Source: Ectopseudomonas alcaliphila
GTDB lineage: Bacteria > Pseudomonadota > Gammaproteobacteria > Pseudomonadales > Pseudomonadaceae
Reading direction: 5' to 3'
DNA: 64,000 nucleotides
Assembly: GCF_900101755.1 (NCBI RefSeq)
Contig: NZ_FNAE01000005.1
Location: 124,001 to 188,000, forward strand
Every line of letters begins with the position of its first letter. Positions within the stretch are counted from its first letter, which is position 1. A program made the translations under genes and the position numbers. Positions 35,170 to 42,785 of this stretch are shown in pieces. The notes under the pieces are model-generated. The model was not told the origin of the DNA, did no database searches, and saw only the letters and a program-made list of their open reading frames with translations.

Positions 35170-35727
35170 ATGAGTTCATACCTAGCAGATAATAGACAGC
35201 GTCTGATAGAACTGATTGGTCAGATATCAGTTGATAAGCAACCGGAAGGATGGAGTCATGTCGCCTCGATAGCTGTCGGAGGGCTTCTTTCGGTTGGTTT
35301 CTCTGAGAAAGGAGCATACCTGTTAGTCGTATCTAGCTCAGGCCGCAGCGTTATTTACTGTAAAACAGGCGAAAAAATTGAACGCGACTACGACGAGTAT
35401 GCGGGATTAAGCGAGCTCGGACTTCACTGCCAAGGAATTGGAGTGATCGAAGATGAAGTCGTATCGCTTTGTGGCATTAATGGTGGAGGCTTGCCGCTCA
35501 CAAACAGAGCGGGAGAAGGGCTAGAGGTTGTTTCTCCAGAATGGCCTGAAAGCCATCTAATTCTATGTAAACCGTTCAAAAGCGCTCTCATACCCGGGCA
35601 TCAATCTGACTGCAAAATAATTTACACAGGCTATTTAAGAGCATATGGTTTTTCGTGGTGTGGTAACTACATAGCAGCTGCTTGCGGCAGCGATCTTGAT
35701 ATATGGTCCCGCGAGTCGGAGTTATAA
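35170..35727 (+). CDS. Cassette 6: hypothetical protein
   Basis: A 185-residue soluble protein with a beta-rich pattern (SHVASIAVGGLLSVGFSEKGAYLLVVSSSGRSVIYC; FSWCGNYIAAACGSDLDIWSRE), which could be a small propeller-like or SUKH-like immunity fold; I do not recognise the family. No signal peptide. The stop lies within R'' of attC6. ATG at 35170, preceded by AGCAGG. Confidence 0.75.
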   Translation: MSSYLADNRQRLIELIGQISVDKQPEGWSHVASIAVGGLLSVGFSEKGAYLLVVSSSGRSVIYCKTGEKIERDYDEYAGLSELGLHCQGIGVIEDEVVSLCGINGGGLPLTNRAGEGLEVVSPEWPESHLILCKPFKSALIPGHQSDCKIIYTGYLRAYGFSWCGNYIAAACGSDLDIWSRESEL

Positions 35728-35798
35728 CAATTGGTTCAAACCGCTCGCTTCGCTCACTGGGGCGGGCTAAAGCCCGCCCCCTAAACCAAACGTTAGGC
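35722..35798 (+). repeat. attC6 (77 bp)
   Basis: R'' TTATAAC (35722-35728) and R' GTTAGGC (35792-35798). Interior of the Pseudomonas-type family, with GGCGGGCTAAAGCCCGCC forming a perfect inner stem. The odd R'' is an exact complement of the equally odd cassette 6 start (GTTATAA). Confidence 0.9.
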
Positions 35799-35811
35799 AT
35801 ATCGAGGAAAC

Positions 35812-36384
35812 ATGAAATATCTAAGAGTCATACTACTTTCATTAGCAGCAACATCTGTATTATCAGCGCAGGCAAGTCAATCTTTTGACATTTCCAGCTA
35901 TGCTAGCGTTACAGCTCCAAACGTTTTAGGCTGGGATTTATATGAACTAAAAGAAAATAGCGTGCAATTCAGCAATCAGTTACCTGAACCTCCATTCTAC
36001 GCTTCATTTCTAACAGCGCGCGCAATCACAATAGACCCCGCAAAAGATAGAGTCGAATATATTTTAGAAAACGCTGGAAAACGCCTATCTAGATTTTCAT
36101 ACAACGAAGCCAAAAGTGAACTATTAATAAGATATAGTTACAAAAGAATAAGTCACCTTGACACCGACTGCATCTCAATAGAGTGGATAACAAAATACCC
36201 ACGTAAAGAAAGAAATAATGTCCCACCCACCTTTATGAATCAAAGAATGATTGAATGCCCAGTCCCGAACACAGCATCTGAAATAGTATCGCTATCATTT
36301 TCAAGCTTTGGCAAAGAAACCAGCATTCCCGCTTTCAGGCGCGACGTTGCTGAAATTTTTTTTAACTCATTAAAGTTTAAATAA
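35812..36384 (+). CDS. Cassette 7: secreted hypothetical protein
   Basis: A 190-residue protein with a signal peptide (MKYLRVILLSLAATSVLSAQA, cleavage after QA near 21). The mature part is beta-rich and basic, with two Cys (DTDCISIEW, MIECPVP). Very AT-rich with codons (ATA, AGA, TTA) that are rare in the flanking genes, a clear sign of foreign origin. GAGGA lies 4 nt before the ATG. No family recognised. Confidence 0.78.
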   Translation: MKYLRVILLSLAATSVLSAQASQSFDISSYASVTAPNVLGWDLYELKENSVQFSNQLPEPPFYASFLTARAITIDPAKDRVEYILENAGKRLSRFSYNEAKSELLIRYSYKRISHLDTDCISIEWITKYPRKERNNVPPTFMNQRMIECPVPNTASEIVSLSFSSFGKETSIPAFRRDVAEIFFNSLKFK

Positions 36385-36402
36385 AAATGTGTAATCCATA
36401 CA

Positions 36403-36478
36403 GCCTAACCACTGGCTCAAATCGTTCGCTGCGCTCACTGGGACGGGCTAAAGCCCGCCCCTTAACCAAACGTTAGGC
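36403..36478 (+). repeat. attC7 (76 bp)
   Basis: R'' GCCTAAC (36403-36409), R' GTTAGGC (36472-36478), mutually complementary and complementary to the cassette 7 start. Interior Pseudomonas-type (CTGGCTCAAATCGTTCGCTG...GGCTAAAGCC...TTAACCAAAC). Confidence 0.92.
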
Positions 36479-36485
36479 ATTCATA

Positions 36486-36839
36486 ATGGAAAAATCACCG
36501 TCCCGGGAAGTGTGGATCGAAATCCAAGATGGCCAGTCCATGTGCGCACTTATCAATGGTGAGCGGGGATGGTTGATGTACCTAAGGTATAACGGGGACG
36601 CGGGCTTTAGCTCACGTAACATTAAGTACGAAGGGACGGCAGAATCAACTATTGAATATAGGCTTGATAATGGCCAGCACGACGAGTACCCCGCATCTTG
36701 GGCCTACCCTGTTGATGTGATTGAGCACGCACTGCATTTTTTCCAAACGCAGCAAACGCCACCCACGTTTATTCATTGGCACAATGATTCAGAAGATGGC
36801 GTTGAATTGGAATACAAAAAAACTAACAATCAGCTATAG
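36486..36839 (+). CDS. Cassette 8: probable Imm1-family immunity protein
   Basis: A 117-residue protein. The layout SREVWIEIQDGQSMCALINGERGWLMYLRY, then HDEYPASWAYPVDVIEHALHFF near residues 70-90 and PPTFIHWHNDS near 96 matches the Imm1 immunity fold, in which a YP segment and a final IxW strand are conserved. Such proteins guard against polymorphic toxins. No toxin gene is adjacent. It starts 13 bp into the cassette. Confidence 0.78.
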   Translation: MEKSPSREVWIEIQDGQSMCALINGERGWLMYLRYNGDAGFSSRNIKYEGTAESTIEYRLDNGQHDEYPASWAYPVDVIEHALHFFQTQQTPPTFIHWHNDSEDGVELEYKKTNNQL

Positions 36840-36846
36840 CTGTGTA

Positions 36847-36853
36847 GCCTAAC
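36847..36853 (+). repeat. Truncated last attC (R'' only)
   Basis: GCCTAAC at 36847-36853 is the exact complement of the cassette 8 start (GTTAGGC), but no GTTRRRY partner or attC interior follows. The downstream sequence (AAGTGTATGCGGACTCTCC...) is unlike the other seven sites. The array has been cut here by deletion or recombination. Confidence 0.7.
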
Positions 36854-37126
36854 AAGTGTATGCGGACTCTCCCCACAAGCAGTGAGCAAAGCTTCTCTTC
36901 TGCACCTGTCGTCAGCGCGGTTACCTTCGTATATCCGGCCTGTTCTGAGTGCTAAGGAAGACATAGTGGCGTAGGGTGGACAACGCGAAGCTTGTCCAAC
37001 ATGCCTGGGTAGAGCACAGTGAAACCCGGGAGCTTACATATGATGGTTTCGCGGTGCTCTACCCATCCTGCCCAGCTCGATGCGCTTCGCGGCTGAAGCC
37101 GCTCCTACAGGTATGCGCAGCGCAAT
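36854..37126. other. Gap between the cassette array and creC
   Basis: A 273-bp gap: 100 bp of unremarkable sequence, then GTAGGGTGGACAACGCG-type repeat material (36972-37070) and a GCGGCTGAAGCCGCTCCTAC palindrome (37091-37110) that may end creBC transcription. No credible gene. Confidence 0.55.
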
Positions 37127-38548
37127 CTAGACGGGTAACGTCAGGCGTACTTCCACGCCCCCTTCGACATTACCGATCTGCAACTCGCCACCATGCAAGT
37201 CGACCACTTCCTGTACGAAGTTCAGGCCCAGCCCGGTGCTCTTGCGGCCGCCGTTGGGGCGCGGCAGGGAGTAGAAGCGCTCGGTCAGCCGAGCCAGCGC
37301 GTAGTCGGGAATGGCCTCGCCCTGGTTGAACAGACGCAGCACGATGCGCTCGCCCTGACGTTCGGCGGCGATACGGATAAGCCCGCCGGGCGGGGTGAAG
37401 TCGAGGGCATTGTCCAGCAGATTGGCCAGTGCCTGACGTAGCAGGAAGCGCTCGCCGCGCAGCTCGATGCCAGTAGGCAGTGCCTGTTCGATCTGCAGAT
37501 TGGCGGCGGTGATGCGTGCCTGCTGCGCTTGCAGCAGTTCGTCTACCAGCGCCGCCAGCGGCACGGCCACGCGCTCTTCCAGGCCCTGACGTTGCTCCAC
37601 CTGAGCCAGGTGCAGCAGGCGTTCGATGAGGTTCTGCAGGCGCGCGCTTTCCTGCTGGATATTGGCCACGAAACGCTGGCGCTGCTCGGCCGGCATGTCG
37701 CCGTCGAGCAGTTCGGCGGCGCCACGGATGGCCGCCAGCGGGCTTTTCAGCTCGTGGGTCAGGGTGTGCACGTAACGCTCGACGTAGGCTTTTCCCTCGA
37801 GCTCGGTGCGCATGCGTTCAACTGCCACGGCCAATTGCCGCAATTCACCGCCGCGCACATTGGGTGCCTCGGCGCGCTGGCCCTCGCTGACCGCCTGGGC
37901 ATAGCGGGTCAGCTTGCCCAGCGCAGCGCTGAGCCACCAGGACAGCGCCGCGCCGATCAACAGGCCGAGGGCGATCAACCCGGCACCGAGCCAGCCAAGG
38001 CGCGTTTGTGAGCGTTCGATATAGGGCTGCAGGGTGCGGTTGGGTTTGGCCACCGACACCACACCGATGATCTGCTGGCCATCTCTGATGGGTGCGGCGA
38101 CGTACATCACCGAGGAGTCGGGGTCTTCCGGGTCCTCGCGGGTCGAGCGGGCGCCGTACTGGCCGCGCAGGGTCAGCAGTACATCGTTCCAGCGCGAATA
38201 GTCCTGGCCGACCGCCAGGCCGGTGGAGTCGAGCAGAACGATGCCCTTGTCGTCGGTGACGTAGATGCGGTGGTTGACCTCGGCCTTGGTCAGCCCCCAG
38301 ATGCTGGCCTGCGGCTTACGCCGGCCATAAGCTTCTAGCGCCTCGTGCAGACGGCCCTGGCCGAGGGTGCCGGCCTTGACCTCATCGCGCAGAATCTCGG
38401 CGAGCAGGTTGGCGGTGTCGACCAGGGTTTCCTCGGTGCTCTGGCGTACGCCGGGGCGAATCTCGTCCATCACCGTGCTCAGCACGAACCAGCCGGCCAG
38501 GCCGACGAAGAGGAAGTAGACGAGGAAGATGCGCACGCCAAGTGGCAT
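37127..38548 (-). CDS. creC: Two-component sensor histidine kinase CreC
   Basis: Inner-membrane sensor of 473 residues that phosphorylates CreB. TM1 is residues 4-25 (GVRIFLVYFLFVGLAGWFVLSTV), a periplasmic sensory region follows to about 183, TM2 is about 184-210 (LGWLGAGLIALGLLIGAALSWW), then HAMP. The phospho-acceptor His is in VHTLTHELKSPLAA, and the ATPase domain has NLLDNALDFTPPGG and STGLGLNFVQEVVDLHGG. It lies 3 bp after creB. The cassette array is immediately downstream. Confidence 0.94.
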   Translation of the reverse strand: MPLGVRIFLVYFLFVGLAGWFVLSTVMDEIRPGVRQSTEETLVDTANLLAEILRDEVKAGTLGQGRLHEALEAYGRRKPQASIWGLTKAEVNHRIYVTDDKGIVLLDSTGLAVGQDYSRWNDVLLTLRGQYGARSTREDPEDPDSSVMYVAAPIRDGQQIIGVVSVAKPNRTLQPYIERSQTRLGWLGAGLIALGLLIGAALSWWLSAALGKLTRYAQAVSEGQRAEAPNVRGGELRQLAVAVERMRTELEGKAYVERYVHTLTHELKSPLAAIRGAAELLDGDMPAEQRQRFVANIQQESARLQNLIERLLHLAQVEQRQGLEERVAVPLAALVDELLQAQQARITAANLQIEQALPTGIELRGERFLLRQALANLLDNALDFTPPGGLIRIAAERQGERIVLRLFNQGEAIPDYALARLTERFYSLPRPNGGRKSTGLGLNFVQEVVDLHGGELQIGNVEGGVEVRLTLPV

Positions 38549-38551
38549 GAC

Positions 38552-39232
38552 TCAGGCCTCCGGTTCGAAACTGTAGCCCAGGCCCCGATGGGTCTGGATC
38601 GGCTCTTCGCTTGGGGCGATGGCCCGCAGCTTGGCGCGCAGGCTCTTGATATGGCTGTCGATGTTGCGCTCGTAGCCGGCCTCGCTGGCGACACCGAGTG
38701 CATCGAGCAACTGCTCGCGCGAGTAGACCCGGCGCGGTTGGCCGAGCAGCGTGCGCAGCAGGCGAAATTCGTGGCGGGTCAGGCTCAGGGCCTGGCCGTG
38801 GTAGTGAATGCGAAAGGCGGCATCGTCGATCTGAAAGATGCCCGGCGCGCTGGCTGACGGCATCTCACGTGGCGCCACGCGCTTGAGGATGGCCTTGACC
38901 CGGGCCGCCACCTCGCGCGGGCTGAAAGGCTTGACCACGTAGTCGTCGGCGCCGATCTCCAGGCCCACCACGCGGTCGATTTCCTCGCTGCGCGCGGTGA
39001 GGAAGATCACTGGCACCTCGGAAAAACGCCGCAGGCGCTTGCACACTTCGAAGCCGCTGATATCGGGCAGGCCGACATCGAGAATGACCAGGTCGAAGGT
39101 GCCGTTTTCCAGCAGTGTCAGGGCCTCGCCGCCCAGGCTCGACCAGTGCGTGACGAAACCTTCGGCTTGCAGGGCATAGACCAGCGTATCGGCAATCGCG
39201 GCTTCGTCTTCGACTATGAGTATCTGCGGCAT
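38552..39232 (-). CDS. creB: Two-component response regulator CreB
   Basis: OmpR-family regulator of 226 residues. The receiver domain has phosphorylation Asp52 (LVILDVGLPD) and Lys in VVKPFSPRE; the C-terminal winged helix has LTRHEFRLLRTLLGQPRRVYSREQLLDAL and the final YERNIDSHIKSLRAKL...IQTHRGLGYSFEPE. Controls creD and, in P. aeruginosa, beta-lactam-related and biofilm traits. First gene of creBC; upstream gap 39233-39502 carries palindromes. Confidence 0.95.
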   Translation of the reverse strand: MPQILIVEDEAAIADTLVYALQAEGFVTHWSSLGGEALTLLENGTFDLVILDVGLPDISGFEVCKRLRRFSEVPVIFLTARSEEIDRVVGLEIGADDYVVKPFSPREVAARVKAILKRVAPREMPSASAPGIFQIDDAAFRIHYHGQALSLTRHEFRLLRTLLGQPRRVYSREQLLDALGVASEAGYERNIDSHIKSLRAKLRAIAPSEEPIQTHRGLGYSFEPEA

Positions 39233-39302
39233 CGGGCGTCCTGCACCTGTGGGGCGACGGCGGCAGACTGCCGGGGGCTGGGGCGGGCGTCAAGCGGGCG
39301 AT

Positions 39303-39348
39303 AGCGTAGGGCGGGCGGGGTTGGTGGGTCACACCCGCCCTACGCGAC
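39303..39348. repeat. GTAGGGCGGG hairpin upstream of creB
   Basis: CGTAGGGCGGGC and CCCGCCCTACGCG flank a short loop. GTAGGGTG/GTAGGGCG repeat family, as at 46638-46704. Confidence 0.6.
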
Positions 39349-39440
39349 AATCGCCGCTGCGACTGCATGGATGCAGGAGGTAGAACGAAGCAGGATGCCA
39401 GAGTCGAAAGCGCCTCTCACAAGGTTAGCCGCTCGCCCGG

Positions 39441-39498
39441 AGCCCGGATGGAGTCCGGGGAATGAACGGCACGACTTCGCGGATTGCATCCGGGCTAC
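39441..39498. repeat. REP doublet between the CBS gene and creB
   Basis: AGCCCGGATGGAGTCCGGGG and GGATTGCATCCGGGCTACCC in inverse orientation, directly after the CBS-protein stop, where it could serve as its 3' end. Confidence 0.65.
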
Positions 39499-39502
39499 CC
39501 GT

Positions 39503-39943
39503 TCAGGGAATCTCGCCGCGGATGTATTGCTCCAACTGACGGATAAGGTCGGCCTGTTCGGCGATGGTTTCCTTGACCAGGTCACCGATGGACAGCAGGC
39601 CGATCAGTTCGCCTTCGGCCAGCACCGGCAGGTGACGCAGGCGACGCTCGGTCATCAGCTCCATGCAGTACTGCACGCTGTCACGCGGGCCGACGCTGAT
39701 CACGTTGCTGGTCATGATTTCACTGATCTTGGTGTTGAGCAGCGAGCGCTCGGCCAGCGCCACCTTGCGCACGTAGTCACGCTCGCTGACGATGCCGACC
39801 AGGCGCCCGCCGGAAAGCACCACCAGCGCCCCGACACCCTTTTCGGCCAGCACACGCAAACCGTCGAGCAGCGAATCCTCACGATCGACGCTGTAAACGT
39901 AGGCATGGGCTTTACTGCGAAGAACTTCTGCGGCGGTTTTCAT
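39503..39943 (-). CDS. CBS-domain pair protein
   Basis: A 146-residue cytoplasmic protein that is nothing but two CBS motifs: residues 10-65 (ALVVLSGGRLVGIVSERDYVRKV) and 75-135 (IMTSNVISVGPRDSVQYCMELMTERRLRHLPVLAEGELIGLLSIGDLV). Such stand-alone pairs bind adenosyl ligands and sense energy state. The ATG at 39943 (MKTAAEVLRSK) is preceded by GGAG. Single gene, in the gap between the chemoreceptor and creB. Confidence 0.88.
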   Translation of the reverse strand: MKTAAEVLRSKAHAYVYSVDREDSLLDGLRVLAEKGVGALVVLSGGRLVGIVSERDYVRKVALAERSLLNTKISEIMTSNVISVGPRDSVQYCMELMTERRLRHLPVLAEGELIGLLSIGDLVKETIAEQADLIRQLEQYIRGEIP

Positions 39944-40001
39944 GCTGGCGGCTCCTTTTGTTGTTATCCGTTTTTAGCAGAGTTGGCCGCTGCGGTCAGC
40001 C

Positions 40002-42032
40002 TCACTCGAGGCTGAATCGTCCAGTATTCTGCGCCAGCCCTTCGCTGCCTCTGCGCAGTTGCTCGGCGGCGCGGCTCACGGCCTGGGCGCCATCGAGCAG
40101 TTGTCCGGCGGCCTGATCGACCTGCTGGATATTGCCACTGACTTCATCGGCGGTGGCCGCCTGCTGCTCGGCGGCGGTGGCGATCTGCGCCAGGCGGTCG
40201 CTGACGCGCTGCACCGAGTCGACGATGTTCTGCAGTTCGTCGCCCATGGCCAGCACGCTGCCGATATCGCCATCGGCCTGGCTGCAGGCCTCTTCCATCA
40301 GGGTGACCGACTGGCCGACCACGCGCTGCAGGTTGTCCACGGTCTGGGCGATTTCCTGGGTCGAGTCCTGGGTGCGCTTGGACAGCGAACGCACTTCATC
40401 GGCGACCACGGCGAAACCGCGGCCGGCCTCACCCGCGCGCGCCGCCTCGATGGCCGCGTTGAGTGCCAGCAGGTTGGTCTGCTCGGCAATGCCCTTGATT
40501 ACCTCGACCACGCGGTTGATCTGCTGGGTCTGATCACGCAGTTGCTGCAACGCCGCAGCGCTGTCGCCGAGACGGCTGCTGAGATGGCGCATGCTGGCGC
40601 TGGTACGCTCGCTGCGCTGGTTGCTGCCGAGCGCCACCTCGCGGGTCTGCTGCGCCTCCATCGCCGCCTGCTCGCAGCTTTGCGCCACGCTCTGTGCGGT
40701 GGCGGCCATCTGTGTCGCCGCGGTGGCGATCTGGCTCATCTGCGCCTGCTGCTGCTCGACAGCGTCCAGGGCATCGCGCGCCTGGCCACCGAGCAGTTGC
40801 ACCGTGCTCTCCAACTGCCGACTTTCGCGGTTGACCCCTTGCAGCGAGTCGCGCATCTGCTCGACCGCAGTGTTCAGCGCCTGGGCGATGGCGGCCAGGT
40901 CGTCACGACCATTGACCTCCATGCGCACGCGCAGGTCGCCGTCACGCAAACCGCGTGCGGCCTCGATGATGTTGCTGGTGCTGATGCGGATCGAGGCGTT
41001 CAGGCATATCAACACGTACATCGCCAGCAGGGTCAGCGCGATGAAGGCGCCGATCACTTCGATCATCGCGTGCAGCGCCTGCTGCCGGTAGTAACCAAGG
41101 CTGGCGGTGAACTGCTGATAGAGCGCTTGCTGCAGGCCCTGCAGCTGGGTCTCCAGCGTTTCGACACGCTGCACGAACTGCTCGGGCGTGAGCGCCATGG
41201 GGCTGGCTTCGAACATGTCGCGGTCGATCTGCACGAGGAAATCGTCGAACGCCTTGAGCGAGGCATCGAAGGGCGCACTCAGTTGGCGCATGGCCTGCGG
41301 TGCTTCGCGTGACAGGGTGGTTTGTGCCTTGATCAGCTGTGCGCGCTGCTCATCGAGGCTGCGGCGCAGGTCACGGATCAACACCCGGCTCTGCAGGGTG
41401 AAATGTTGCGAGACCACGGCGCCATGGCCCTGAGCAGCGAAGGTGCCGAGCTGCTCGAGCAGGCGCGGCATGATGTAGGTGATCTGCTCCATCATCAGGT
41501 AGGTGTCGAGGCGCGGATCGAGAATCAGGGTGCTGTCGGTCGCCACCTGCTCGCGCAGGGCGATCAGCGACAACAGCGCCTTCTGGTAGCGCTCCAGCGC
41601 GTCGGGCAGTGCAACCTTGGTCAGCCCTGCAGCTCGCAGACCATCACGTTCGCCCTGCAGGGCCTGGAAATGCTGGCGCGCCTGATCGCTGATCAGGTCG
41701 CTCTGCAGTGGCTCGGCGGCCTGTTGCAAGGCCTCGTCGAGCTTGGCCTCGCGCTGCTGCAGCAGGCCTTGCGCGGCATTCTCGGTGCCTTTCCAGCGCG
41801 CCAGCAGGGTGCGCTGGGCGATCAGCTCATGCTGCACCTGCGCCATGCGCTCCAGCGCTTGCGCGCCTTCCACCTCGAAGTCGACGGACTGCAGGCGCGA
41901 CAGGTAGTCACTGCTGATGACCCACAGCGCGTAACCGAGCGGAAGCGCGAACAACAGAAACACCAGCTGAAACTTGTGGGCAAAACTGAAACGCTGCAGC
42001 AGCCGTACACCCGGCTTGAGTACTCCCGTCAT
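40002..42032 (-). CDS. Methyl-accepting chemotaxis protein
   Basis: Transmembrane chemoreceptor of 676 residues. TM1 is at about 16-40 ([21 protein letters not shown]), a long helical periplasmic ligand domain of nearly 290 residues follows, TM2 is at about 325-348 ([21 protein letters not shown]), then HAMP and the cytoplasmic signalling hairpin with [32 protein letters not shown] near residues 512-545. No C-terminal CheR-binding pentapeptide. The ligand domain is all-helical and too divergent to name its signal. GAGGTG precedes the ATG at 42032. Confidence 0.92.
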   Translation of the reverse strand: MTGVLKPGVRLLQRFSFAHKFQLVFLLFALPLGYALWVISSDYLSRLQSVDFEVEGAQALERMAQVQHELIAQRTLLARWKGTENAAQGLLQQREAKLDEALQQAAEPLQSDLISDQARQHFQALQGERDGLRAAGLTKVALPDALERYQKALLSLIALREQVATDSTLILDPRLDTYLMMEQITYIMPRLLEQLGTFAAQGHGAVVSQHFTLQSRVLIRDLRRSLDEQRAQLIKAQTTLSREAPQAMRQLSAPFDASLKAFDDFLVQIDRDMFEASPMALTPEQFVQRVETLETQLQGLQQALYQQFTASLGYYRQQALHAMIEVIGAFIALTLLAMYVLICLNASIRISTSNIIEAARGLRDGDLRVRMEVNGRDDLAAIAQALNTAVEQMRDSLQGVNRESRQLESTVQLLGGQARDALDAVEQQQAQMSQIATAATQMAATAQSVAQSCEQAAMEAQQTREVALGSNQRSERTSASMRHLSSRLGDSAAALQQLRDQTQQINRVVEVIKGIAEQTNLLALNAAIEAARAGEAGRGFAVVADEVRSLSKRTQDSTQEIAQTVDNLQRVVGQSVTLMEEACSQADGDIGSVLAMGDELQNIVDSVQRVSDRLAQIATAAEQQAATADEVSGNIQQVDQAAGQLLDGAQAVSRAAEQLRRGSEGLAQNTGRFSLE

Positions 42033-42194
42033 AGCGACACCTCAACGACCTAAAGGGCCTACAGGCCTGGCAAAGAATTGCATATAGCAAAAAGCAGGCC
42101 CGACGCCCCTTGGGGCAAGGAAGTCGTTACAGGGCACTCTCGACGAGTGTAATGGCCAATGACTATCAGCCTTTTCCGAAATGCGACAATTAAC

Positions 42195-42704
42195 TCAGCA
42201 TTGGGGACGATCGCGGGTGTAGCGCTCGGCCGGATCCACCGCCGCACCAAGATCGCGCATGGCGCTGGCACCGATCAGCAGCGGATAGCTGAAGGTGCTG
42301 CGGTCGGTCAGGTTGACCTCGATGGTGCGCTCTTCTTCGCCCAGACAGATCGGCATCTCGATTACCGGACGTTGCGAGTAGGCGACTTCCTGAGCAGCGG
42401 CGTCGCTCTCTTCAGCGCGCTTCTTGATCTCGGCGATGCGCACCAGGGGATGCTCGTAAACGGTGTCTTCGGCGCCCTCGACAGCCAGGCGAAAACGTAC
42501 CCAGTCTTCACCACCGCGTTTGAACGGCTCGATATCCTTGGCCGACAGCGAGGCGGTCATGGCGCCGGTGTCCATCTTGGCCTTGAGGGTCTGGCCGAGA
42601 GCGGGAAGCTTGATCAGTTCGTAGCGGCCGTAAAGATCGGGTTGCTGGTTGGCCATGGTCGGCAGGCTGACTGCTGCGGCCAGCAGAAACAGGGCGTATT
42701 TCAA
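42195..42704 (-). CDS. Retropepsin-like aspartic endopeptidase (RloA2-type)
   Basis: A 169-residue exported protein of the family once called ATP-dependent zinc protease (PF05618), now seen as retropepsin-like. The catalytic Asp is in AKMDTGAMTASLSAKDIEP, and SYPLLIGASAMRDLGA forms the C-terminal lobe. I chose the TTG at 42704: it gives a clean signal peptide (MKYALFLLAAAVSLPTMA) with AGGAG exactly 8 nt upstream, whereas the GTG at 42713 directly abuts that AGGAG. Substrate unknown. Single gene. Confidence 0.85.
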   Translation of the reverse strand: MKYALFLLAAAVSLPTMANQQPDLYGRYELIKLPALGQTLKAKMDTGAMTASLSAKDIEPFKRGGEDWVRFRLAVEGAEDTVYEHPLVRIAEIKKRAEESDAAAQEVAYSQRPVIEMPICLGEEERTIEVNLTDRSTFSYPLLIGASAMRDLGAAVDPAERYTRDRPQC

Positions 42705-42785
42705 GGTCGGCACTCCTGTGCAGGGAAAGTCCCGTTATCCGACTGCCCCAGCCCTGCCGTGTTCCCCATCAAGAATAACAAAGCA

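Larger units (their letters stand above)
32484..36853 (+). mobile_element. Integron gene-cassette array without an integrase gene (CALIN)
   Basis: Eight cassettes, each with one ORF in the + direction starting 11-27 bp after the core site, followed by attC elements of 68-77 bp (seven complete, one truncated). Boundaries by core crossover are 32484, 33055, 33590, 33985, 34522, 35151, 35793 and 36473. Cassettes are visibly richer in A and T than the flanking genes and use rarer codons. No tyrosine recombinase ORF occurs on either side (29911-32211 helicase; 37127 creC). The array sits between the fan1-helicase operon and creC. The long conserved attC sequences are like those of chromosomal integrons described in P. 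stutzeri and P. alcaligenes. Confidence 0.9.

Noticed and set aside
35703..35888. A 61-residue ORF spanning attC6
   Set aside because: Lies across the recombination site and out of frame with both flanking genes.
36976..37329. A 117-residue ORF between the array and creC
   Set aside because: Made mostly of repeat sequence and the antisense end of creC.
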